Below are positions 1-6,700 of a stretch of DNA of 11,062 nucleotides, one piece after another (the first letter of the stretch is position 1; every line of letters starts with the position of its first letter). The position numbers and the translations under genes are program-made. The stretch comes from Candidatus Hydrogenedens terephthalaticus JGI OTU-1. GTDB taxonomy: Bacteria > Hydrogenedentota > Hydrogenedentia > Hydrogenedentales > Hydrogenedentaceae. The stretch covers positions 36,664-47,725 of the forward strand of contig AWNW01000011.1 of NCBI GenBank assembly GCA_000493945.1. Reading direction: 5' to 3'. The notes beneath the pieces are model-generated. The model saw only the letters and a list, made by a program, of their open reading frames with translations. It was not told the origin of the DNA and searched no databases.

Positions 1-130
1 TTGACCTTCGGACAATACCGTATACCTCATATCCTTTTGATAGCAAAAATTCGGCAAGATAAGAACCGTCCTGTCCGGTAATTCCTGTTATCAATGCACG
101 GCGCTTTTCTTTCTTTTCTATTTCTTGCAT
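1..130 (-). CDS. gmd: GDP-mannose 4,6-dehydratase, N-terminal 43 residues (cut by window edge)
   Basis: Only the first 43 codons are inside the window. After a charged leader of about 10 residues the protein reads RRALITGITGQDGSYLAE, then a GYEVYGIVRR segment ending at the edge. The GITGQDGSYL form of the Rossmann GxxGxxG motif (residues 16-22), followed about 16 residues later by V-x-G-I-V-R-R, is the signature N-terminus of Gmd. This cytoplasmic short-chain dehydrogenase/reductase converts GDP-mannose to GDP-4-keto-6-deoxymannose, the precursor of GDP-fucose, GDP-rhamnose or GDP-perosamine. The ATG at 130 has an AGGAG about 7 bases upstream, and that ribosome binding site overlaps the stop region of the upstream epimerase gene, so the two are very probably co-transcribed and perhaps translationally coupled. 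The family is usually about 350 residues, so most of the gene lies to the left. Identity is confident from the motif; catalytic residues are not visible. Confidence 0.9.
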   Translation of the reverse strand, partial: MQEIEKKEKRRALITGITGQDGSYLAEFLLSKGYEVYGIVRRS

Positions 131-139
131 GTTTATCTC

Positions 140-1096
140 CTAATCAATATTGTAAAACTTTTTGAACCAGTGAACATAGCGTTGAATGCCTTCTTCTACC
201 GGGATACAGGGTTTGTAGTTAAGTAAAGTTTGGGCATGTGTAATATCTGCATAGGTGATTTCTACATCCCCCGGTTGATAAGGTTGCCATTCAATTTCCG
301 CAGGTTTGCCCACGCATTTTGAAATGATTTCTATCAGGTCAATAAGTTTTGTTGTTCTACTTTCACCTAAATTAAAAATCTCATACTGAAAGGGTCTCTC
401 GATACTTTTCATAATCCCATCCAGAATATCATCAATATAAGTATAATCACGGGCGGAGGTGCCATCGCCAAAAAGGATAACAGGTTTTCCTGAGATAATT
501 TGCTTTGTAAATTTATGTATTCCCATGTCGGGTCTTTGTCGTGGACCATACACCGTAAAAAAGCGGAGCATGGTTACATTCAGTCCGTAGATAGTGCTAT
601 AAACATGGGATTGGAGTTCGTTTGTCCGTTTGGTTACTGCATAGGGACTGATGGGAAACATTACAGGATCTTCTTCGGAATAAGGGATGGCTTTACTTCC
701 GCCATATACCGATGAACTGGATGCAAATACCAGATGAGAGGGACGAATGTCCCGACAGGCATCCAATATGTTTTGCGAACCGATAATGTTTATACGATAA
801 TATTCCTCCGGATTTTCAAGGGAAGGACGAACACCGGCGCGTGCGGCAAGATGAACCACTACATCCGGTTTTTGTTTTTCAAAAATATCATATACGGTTT
901 CTCTATCGCATATATCTGCTTCATACAGGGCAAAAAGGTCGGATTTGGAAGCAGTTTCTATATACCTTCGTTTTATCTGTGGGTCGTAGGTTGGACTAAA
1001 ATCATCAATTCCAATAACCTCATGTTTGCATGCAATAAGTCGGTCTGCAAGGTTAGAACCAATAAATCCTGCTACACCTGTTATTAATACTTTCAT
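140..1096 (-). CDS. NAD-dependent sugar-nucleotide epimerase, UDP-glucuronate 4-epimerase-like
   Basis: A 318-residue extended short-chain dehydrogenase/reductase. The cofactor motif GVAGFIG is at residues 7-13, with acidic D31-D32 at the end of strand 2, which favours NAD. HLAARAGVR at 82-90 is typical of the UDP-glucuronate/UDP-galacturonate epimerase branch. The catalytic set is complete: the SSSSVYG segment at 126-132 and the YxxxK pair Y152/K156. FFTVYGPRQRPDM and GDGTSARDYTYIDD are substrate-domain signatures of the same group. The likely reaction is C4 epimerisation of UDP-glucuronate to UDP-galacturonate for capsule, O-antigen or exopolysaccharide; a related UDP-hexose specificity cannot be excluded. 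An upstream in-frame start would add 22 residues, but the ATG at 1096 sits 5-6 bases after AAGGGGAAG and begins exactly at the MKVLITG strand, so it is preferred. gmd follows 9 bp downstream, suggesting a nucleotide-sugar operon. Confidence 0.85.
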   Translation of the reverse strand: MKVLITGVAGFIGSNLADRLIACKHEVIGIDDFSPTYDPQIKRRYIETASKSDLFALYEADICDRETVYDIFEKQKPDVVVHLAARAGVRPSLENPEEYYRINIIGSQNILDACRDIRPSHLVFASSSSVYGGSKAIPYSEEDPVMFPISPYAVTKRTNELQSHVYSTIYGLNVTMLRFFTVYGPRQRPDMGIHKFTKQIISGKPVILFGDGTSARDYTYIDDILDGIMKSIERPFQYEIFNLGESRTTKLIDLIEIISKCVGKPAEIEWQPYQPGDVEITYADITHAQTLLNYKPCIPVEEGIQRYVHWFKKFYNID

Positions 1097-1152
1097 AAAC
1101 TTCCCCTTATTATTATTTGACATGGAACTAAAAGTGTAATAAAAAAACTTTT

Positions 1153-1170
1153 CAAAAGGCAAACCTTTTG
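1153..1170. repeat. 7-bp perfect inverted repeat in the epimerase leader
   Basis: CAAAAGG, a 4-base spacer, then CCTTTTG form a perfect 7-bp stem 57-74 bp upstream of the epimerase start. Read on the minus strand, a run of seven T follows five bases after the stem. It could be a weak attenuator or an operator half-site pair; AT-richness makes chance occurrence plausible. Confidence 0.35.
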
Positions 1171-1424
1171 TATCTTTTATTTTCTTTACATCCTTTGGAA
1201 TATGGGTTAAAACTCCACAGAATTAGAATTTGATAGTTATTTTGTTTAATCAAAGGGAACAGTTGTTTGTATTCTTTGTATTCATATCTCCGCAAATCGG
1301 GAATAAATTTTTATTAAAGAAAATATTTTCTATGCCGATAATAAATAATGGAAGCCGACACATGGAGGTTGAGGCAAAAGACACGGAAGTCAGGAATGTC
1401 CGAAAGGGCAAGCATCCAGAATAG

Positions 1425-1460
1425 CGCCATGACAGAATACTGTCGTGGCGTTCTTATTTT
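1425..1460 (+). terminator. Rho-independent terminator-like hairpin with no obvious upstream gene
   Basis: An 11-bp stem (1425-1435 pairing with 1440-1450; all Watson-Crick except one T·G wobble at 1430/1445) closes a 4-base AATA loop and is followed by the T-rich tail TTCTTATTTT. The form is that of an intrinsic terminator on the plus strand. No credible gene ends just before it; only the unsupported frame ending at 1424 does. It may terminate a short non-coding transcript, an attenuated leader of the downstream gene, or a decayed gene. Confidence 0.7.
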
Positions 1461-1679
1461 AAATTGTTATGAATTAAATCAATCGTTCCTTCCTTCACAT
1501 CGTTTGTGGTAAAAAGATTGTGCAGAATTACGCTAATATGTTAGGTATTTAATATATTTATCCTGTTGCTACTACAATTAATATTTGCTCATATTTTTAT
1601 TTGCGTTCGTGTCCCCATTATTTATTATGAAACAAATATATATGAGATTGTGTTATATATTTTATAAGAATATTTTTTT

Positions 1680-1683
1680 GGAG
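1680..1683 (+). promoter_or_regulatory. Ribosome binding site that decides the start of the cyclic-nucleotide-binding gene
   Basis: GGAG at 1680-1683 lies only 1 base before the first in-frame ATG (1685) but 7 bases before the second ATG (1691). Normal Shine-Dalgarno spacing therefore selects 1691. Confidence 0.75.
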
Positions 1684-1690
1684 TATGAAC

Positions 1691-2116
1691 ATGGAGAATT
1701 TGGCGAAGTATCAGCAATATGTGGAAAAAATAACAATATTTAAAGGACTAACGCCTGAAGAAGTTGCCTGTCTTCTGAAACAGGGGAAGGTTTTTGATTA
1801 TCCCCAGGGAAAGACAATTTTTTACGAAGGGCAATTAGGTTCGGCTTTGTTTATTATATTATCCGGTAAAGTTGGATTGTATAAAAAGGCAAAAGAGATT
1901 GCGGTAATTGGTGTTGGGAATGTTTTTGGGGAGATGTCTGTATTAAATAAATCGCCGAGAACGGCGTCTGCGGTAGCCCTTACACCTGTTCGTGTTTTTA
2001 CGATGGATGAACATCAATTATCTAATATGATGGACACGAAAATTGCCGTTCGCTTTTTAATGAATATTATTCATGTTCTTTCGGAGCGATTGGAACGAAT
2101 GAATAAAGGTGCATGA
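1691..2116 (+). CDS. Stand-alone cyclic nucleotide-binding domain protein
   Basis: A 141-residue cytoplasmic protein consisting of one CRP/PKA-type cNMP-binding beta-barrel and little else. The N-terminal helix (about 5-31) contains the common I-F-x-G-L-T-P-E-E opening of this domain. The barrel follows, with G40, then YEG at 45-47 and the LFIILSGKVGLY strand pair at 53-64. The phosphate-binding cassette FGEMSVLNKSPRTASA is at 79-94, with both the ribose-binding Glu (E81) and the phosphate-binding Arg (R90) present, so ligand binding is plausible; cAMP versus cGMP cannot be told. The C-terminal helix ends at about 139, and there is no helix-turn-helix, GGDEF, kinase or transport domain. It may signal by protein-protein contact, like the small single-domain cNMP proteins seen beside many regulators. 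The start at 1691 is chosen from the ribosome binding site spacing. Confidence 0.85.
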   Translation: MENLAKYQQYVEKITIFKGLTPEEVACLLKQGKVFDYPQGKTIFYEGQLGSALFIILSGKVGLYKKAKEIAVIGVGNVFGEMSVLNKSPRTASAVALTPVRVFTMDEHQLSNMMDTKIAVRFLMNIIHVLSERLERMNKGA

Positions 2117-2220
2117 AGAATTGTTAATTCCGAATTTCATGGGTTGGTTCTTTATCCTTAGTATATCGGTAAGAAAATTTTTTATAGGATGAAAATTTCA
2201 GTAATTTAGGGTAAAAAGAA

Positions 2221-2345
2221 TTAACCACAAAGCACACAAAGAAAATTATACACAAAGGACACGGAGGAAGTTAGTAAAAAATGAAACAATTGCTACATTG
2301 TGAACTTTGTGTAAAAACTCTGTGAACTTTGTGGTAAAAAATTAA
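2221..2345. repeat. ~125-bp imperfect palindrome built of ACAAAG units (MITE/REP-like)
   Basis: The left arm has ACCACAAAG (2224-2232), another ACAAAG, then TACACAAAG (2249-2257). The right arm answers with CTTTGTGTA (2305-2313) and CTTTGTGGT (2327-2335), both pairs centred near 2280. An additional ACAAT/ATTGT hairpin lies near the centre (2286-2301). The arms are thus both mutually inverted and internally repetitive. Similar ACCACAAAG-CACAAAG foldback sequences occur as dispersed repeats in many environmental bacterial genomes (from memory); copy number here is unknown. Confidence 0.6.
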
Positions 2346-2361
2346 ACACTTAAAAATCCCA

Positions 2362-2377
2362 GAAGCGAGGACGCTTC
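2362..2377. repeat. Small perfect hairpin, GAAGCG stem with AGGA loop
   Basis: GAAGCG (2362-2367) and CGCTTC (2372-2377) form a perfect 6-bp stem around an AGGA loop, in a region that is otherwise AT-rich. There is no T-run directly after it on either strand, so it does not look like an intrinsic terminator. It may be another dispersed repeat unit. Confidence 0.4.
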
Positions 2378-2420
2378 ATCTACATTATTCAAAACACAGA
2401 TTTCTTATAACGAAATTCTT

Positions 2421-2463
2421 CTATTCGTTTTTATTCGCGTCTGTTCGTGTAATTCGTGATAAC
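2421..2463. repeat. Short TTCG-periodic tract
   Basis: Four TTCG cores occur at about 8-11 base spacing, in the contexts ATTCGTTT, ATTCGCGT, GTTCGTGT and ATTCGTGA. On the opposite strand the unit reads CACGAAT. It resembles the degenerate CACGAA-type short repeats scattered between genes in several environmental phyla; that is inference. Confidence 0.45.
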
Positions 2464-2601
2464 TAATTCTTTAAAGTTTTTACACCAATTTTATGAAGTA
2501 TAAAGGTGTTATCTATTGAGTTTGAGAATGGCATCTTTTATCTTTAGTAAGAAGCAAACTATTTCCGAAATAAAATGCTGGATAATTCTTTAACAAAATT
2601 T

Positions 2602-3489
2602 TTATACATCACATATTTCGAAGGCACGTTTTAGGGATTGGAGAGGATCGGGGTTTTTAGGGATAAATTCGTGAGCGACGAAGCCATCGTAATTTAGTTC
2701 TACGAGCACTTCGCAAATTCTGCGATAGTTTAATTCTTGTGTTTCGTCAATGTCATTTCTTCCCGGGACACCACCTGTATGGATATGTCCGATGTATTGG
2801 ATGTTGTCTTTGAGTGTCTGTATTATATCGCCTTCCATGATTTGCATGTGGTAAATGTCGTAGAGTAGTTTAAAACGCGGGGAAGCAATGCGTTTTGCTA
2901 ATTCTACACCCCAGGCGGTATGGTCGCACATATAGTTTTTGTGGTCGCGTTTGCTATTGAGCAGTTCCATAATAACATTAACACCTAATTGCTCTGCTAA
3001 CGGCATGATTTCTTTTAGCCCTTTAACGCAGTTTTCCAGACCTTCTTTGTCATCAATTTTACCGCGATTGCCGGAAAAGACAATCATGTTGGCAAGTCCT
3101 GCTTCGGCTACTTCGCGGAGGCGTTTTTCTGCGTTTTCGATGAGGCGTTTATGATTAGCGGGGTCATTCCAACCTTTTTCAATTCCGCCGGGACCATTTG
3201 CCATGGTGCAAATAAGTCCATGCTCTTTAACAGTTGCCCATTCGTTCGGGTCAAGTAAATCAATACCGACTAATCCGATTTCTTTTACCGCTTTGCAAAA
3301 ATCGGGCATGGGGATTTTTCCATAACACCAGCGAGAAACAGATTGCTTTATGCGTCCTTTTGCGGGTGTTGTGTCCTGGGCGGATGTAGTTGTGGCGATG
3401 ATAGGCGAGGTCAGTGTGGCGATGGAGATTGTCTTGATAAAATCACGACGGCATGTTTTATGTTTTAAGTTTTGTTCATTTTTTTTCAT
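2602..3489 (-). CDS. Tat-exported sugar isomerase/epimerase-like TIM-barrel protein (hydroxypyruvate isomerase-like)
   Basis: A 295-residue protein of the AP-endonuclease-2-type TIM-barrel superfamily (sugar phosphate isomerases/epimerases, Hyi branch). It starts with a twin-arginine signal: CRRDFIK at 13-19, a hydrophobic stretch to about residue 35, and a likely cleavage near TSAQ (36-38). The barrel then runs from about residue 46 to the end. Expected metal ligands are present: E175 in the VIMELLN strand, D211 in LYDIYHMQ (with H214 close by), H237 in the GHIHTGGVPGR segment, and E274 in AHEF. HIHTGGVPGR followed by NYRRI is a Hyi hallmark. The family interconverts small hydroxyaldehydes and ketoses, for example hydroxypyruvate and tartronate semialdehyde; the true substrate in the periplasm is unknown. 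An AGGAG about 8 bases upstream of the ATG at 3489 supports the start. It appears monocistronic and diverges from the large surface-protein gene. Confidence 0.85.
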   Translation of the reverse strand: MKKNEQNLKHKTCRRDFIKTISIATLTSPIIATTTSAQDTTPAKGRIKQSVSRWCYGKIPMPDFCKAVKEIGLVGIDLLDPNEWATVKEHGLICTMANGPGGIEKGWNDPANHKRLIENAEKRLREVAEAGLANMIVFSGNRGKIDDKEGLENCVKGLKEIMPLAEQLGVNVIMELLNSKRDHKNYMCDHTAWGVELAKRIASPRFKLLYDIYHMQIMEGDIIQTLKDNIQYIGHIHTGGVPGRNDIDETQELNYRRICEVLVELNYDGFVAHEFIPKNPDPLQSLKRAFEICDV

Positions 3490-3609
3490 TGGGTTACTCC
3501 TTTGTTAAGTAGTTGATATATTATATGATTGTAGTATTTTTTATTTGCATTATAAAAATCAATTTGTATAGTATAATATAACTTTTACAGGAGATAAAGA
3601 AAAATTTAT

Positions 3610-3638
3610 TTGACAAATGAGTTAAAATTGTGTAATAT
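3610..3638 (+). promoter_or_regulatory. Sigma70-type promoter for the large surface-protein gene
   Basis: A perfect TTGACA -35 box (3610-3615) is followed by exactly 17 bases and then TAATAT (3633-3638, 4 of 6 against TATAAT). Transcription would begin near 3645, giving a leader of about 80 bases to the chosen start at 3727. This is the best promoter in the window. It lies in the divergent gap next to the Tat-protein gene, for which no equally good minus-strand promoter was found. Confidence 0.7.
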
Positions 3639-3714
3639 TTAGTATGTAGTTTTTTCGTTTTCAAAATTTTGTAATGAAAACAAAGGAATTTAGGTTAATA
3701 AAACAATGAACAGT

Positions 3715-3719
3715 GGAGG
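3715..3719 (+). promoter_or_regulatory. GGAGG ribosome binding site fixing the start at 3727
   Basis: GGAGG ends 7 bases before ATG 3727. The earlier in-frame ATG (3706) lies upstream of this site and has only a poor purine stretch before it. The later start also gives a conventional signal peptide beginning MKAGKF. Confidence 0.8.
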
Positions 3720-3726
3720 CAAAAAA

Positions 3727-6700
3727 ATGAAAGCAGGAAAGTTTATTGCAAGACTAACAAGCACACGCACAACCATCTCTGTATGTTTACTGATGATGGG
3801 CTTCCTTGTGGTAGCGATGAGTGCCCAAGGATTGGTAACTGTAACGAAACAGATAACTGGTTTAGATGCTAATGGCTATTTTGTCAATGGCACGGCAGAA
3901 TTATCTGTTCAGGTTACAATAAATTATGATGGTTCAGAAGGGCAGATTACCGCTTTGGGATATGAAGAAAAAATCCCGGCGGGATTTTCTTATTTAGGGC
4001 CATTAGCCAGTGAAAATCCGACCCCGCCCATAGTTCCGGGTGCAGGGACAACAGGAACATTGAATTTTGCTTATATCTTTGTTCCTTCGTTCCCGGCAAC
4101 CTTCACCTATCGGATTGCTTGCCCGCCTTCAATATGTGAGCCGGGACAACTTCAAGGTAAGGTTTTATATCGCACAACGGGACCCCAATTAGAAAGTGCA
4201 ACTACTACTAATGTTATTCAATTAGAACCAACAAGTCTTTCCTTTACTCGTGAATTGTCCGGTCCGGGTGTTTCAGGTATAAATAATAATTTCTACATTC
4301 CAGGTCAGGATATATATGTAACCATTCGTATCGAGAAGGAAGGACCGCAAGCAATAACTGCATTAGGTTTCCAGGATACATTGCCAGCAAACTGGACTTA
4401 TCAGGGCTTGCTGGAAGGTAGTTTACCGGTTGAGCCTACAATAGGAGAAACGGGCTTGTTAGAATTTGCTTATATTACGATTCCTTCATTTCCTGCTCAA
4501 TTTACATATATTGTGAATGTTCCCAATAGTTTTTCGGGACCGGCGGTTATTGGTGGAGATATTGTTGAAGGTTTAGAAACAAAATCGAGTGCGGTTGTCT
4601 ATCGCACTTGTGGCGATCCCATACTTTCGCCCAAAGTGGAAACACCGTTAGATGGTGCGGTTCCTTGTTTATTAGTTAGTCGGAGTTTTACGAGAAACTA
4701 TTATATTCCGGGTGAAGTTGTAGAAGTTACGATAAACATTCGTATTAACCCGGATAATCCATGTCCGAGTCCCGTAACGGCATTAGGCTATGAGGAATTT
4801 ATCCCTGCAGGTTGGACTTATGAAGGACCCTTAGCCAGTGAAAATCCGACCCCACCGATAGTTCCTGCTTTTGGTGCAACGGGAACATTATCCTTTGCTT
4901 ATATCTTTGTCCCGAATTTATCAGGAAGTGGAGCTTCTTTCACATATCGTATGAAAGCCAGTGAGAGTTCTTCAGGTCCTCAGATAATTACAGGTCGGGC
5001 TAAATATCGTTTGAGTGGTGGTGAATTGTTGAGCGATATAGCAGTAAGTGAGTTAATAGATGATACACCGCCAGAATTGACATTATTAGGTGATCCAGAA
5101 GTAACCGTAGAATGCGGAACAAATTATGTAGATGCGGGAGCAACAGCGATAGATGTTCCGGATGGTGATTTAACTGCTCAAATTCAGGTAACCAACAATG
5201 TAAATACAGCAGTACCGGGCGATTATACCGTTGATTATTCTGTTACAGATAGTTCCAACAATACAGATACGGATCAGAGAATAGTCCATGTGGTAGATAC
5301 AACAAAGCCGGTGATAAACCTAGTAGGAGCCAATCCGTTAGTAGTAGAATGTAAATCAACATTTAATGATCCGGGTGCAACCGCAACGGATGCTTGCGAT
5401 CAAAATGTTATAGTAAATGTTTCAGGAACAGTAGATACGAATACAGTGGGAGAATACACGCTAACCTATACAGCAACTGATGCTTCAAATAACACTGCTG
5501 ACCCTGTAACACGCACCGTTCAGGTGGTAGATACGACGGCTCCTGTAATTACAATTATAGGACCGAATCCATATTTGCTTGAATGCCATAGTGTATATAG
5601 TGACCCGGGTGCAACAGCGACCGATGCATGCCAGGGTAATGTGGCGGTTACAAATAATGCGGCGACAGCCGTCAATGCAAACGAACCGGGTGATTATACA
5701 GTAACCTTTACTGCAACCGATGCTAATGGAAATACGGCGACAGCGACGCGTGTTGTCCAGGTAAGAGATAACTTAGCACCTACAGTAACCATAATTGGTG
5801 CTAACCCACATACAGTGCAGTGTGGTTCAACATTTAATGATCCGGGTGCAACCGCAACTGATGCATGCGACGGAGTCCTGACAGTAAATAAAACAGGAAC
5901 AGTTAATACAAATCAAGTAGGTAGTTATCAGATTACATACACTGCCACAGACCGTGCAGGTAAGACAGGACAAGCAACACGGACTGTAAATGTTGTAGAT
6001 ACCACAGCGCCTACAGTGACTTTAATTGGTGCTGCGGAGATAACTCATGAATGCGGATTAAACTTTGTTGACCCGGGTGCAACCGCAAATGATACATGTG
6101 CGGGTATTTTGGATGTTGTAGTTAGTGGTTATATCTATGAAAATCAAGTAGGCGATTATACGCTGATATACACCGCTACTGATAGTAACAACAATAGTGC
6201 AAACAAAACACGAACAATTCATGTTGTTGATACACAAGGTCCTGAAATTACATTAAATCAGGAAGAAATGACTATTGAGTGCAATGGCGTATTTACAGAC
6301 CCCGGTGCAACGGCACTTGATAGATGTGATGTTGGTATTCCACAAGTATTAACTGCTGCGGCAATATACATGGTAGATGCCATTTATGGCGATACACTAG
6401 TGGCAGCCATTGATACAAGTGAGGCAGGTAAGACATATAAAGTTCGTTATTTAGCCACAGATAGTTCGGATAATCAGACAACAGCGGATATGCCGGTCCA
6501 GATTGTAGATACGACACCACCAGTAATTACGCTTAACCAAGAAGAGATGGTGATAGAATGTGGTGGAGTGTTTGCAGACCCCGGCGCAACTGCCGTTGAT
6601 TCTTGTGGTAATGTCATACAGATTTTAACGGCTGCAGCGATTTATGATGCTCAGACAATGTACACGGTATCTTCCATAGATACATCCTCTGCAGGAAAAG

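Larger units (their letters stand above)
1097..1690. other. Divergent intergenic region without a supportable gene
   Basis: About 590 bp separate the divergent epimerase and cyclic-nucleotide-binding genes. It holds an inverted repeat in the epimerase leader (1153-1170), a small GAAA-capped hairpin (stem 1397-1401 with 1406-1410), a strong terminator-like hairpin (1425-1460), and about 220 bp of AT-rich sequence before the plus-strand gene. An open frame at 1230-1424 starts at TTG, has no ribosome binding site and resembles nothing I recognise. No convincing -35/-10 pair was found for either flanking gene. Confidence 0.6.
2117..2601. other. Convergent intergenic region rich in repeat-like DNA
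   Basis: 485 bp lie between two stop codons that face each other. No coding frame is supportable. The stretch contains a ~125-bp imperfect palindrome (2221-2345), a perfect 6-bp hairpin (2362-2377) and a TTCG-periodic tract (2421-2463). No classical GC-rich hairpin plus T-run terminator is visible for either flanking gene; the palindrome may serve that role. Confidence 0.6.

Noticed and set aside
1140..1162. 22-residue N-terminal extension of the epimerase
   Set aside because: The extension reads like translated leader (MPFEKFFYYTFSS), while the internal ATG at 1096 has AAGGGGAAG at good spacing and starts exactly at the Rossmann strand.
1230..1424. 64-codon open frame ending exactly at the orphan terminator
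   Set aside because: It starts at TTG with no Shine-Dalgarno sequence, the internal ATG also has none, and the translation shows no recognisable domain. The join to the hairpin is suggestive but not enough to call a gene.
1355..1424. Possible SRP RNA or GEMM riboswitch
   Set aside because: GTCAGG and AGCA around a GAAA-type loop recall the 4.5S RNA core, but the apical stem is too long and AGCAGCC is not matched. The GEMM core GGGACGCAAAGCC is also absent.
1451..1679. Plus-strand promoter for the cyclic-nucleotide-binding gene
   Set aside because: TTGCTA/TCATAT and TTGCGT/ATTATG pairs have weak matches to both boxes; in sequence this AT-rich such pairs are expected by chance.
3490..3600. 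Minus-strand promoter for the Tat-protein gene
   Set aside because: Several TATAAT-like strings exist in this very AT-rich stretch, but none has a recognisable -35 at 16-18 bp, so no position can be chosen.
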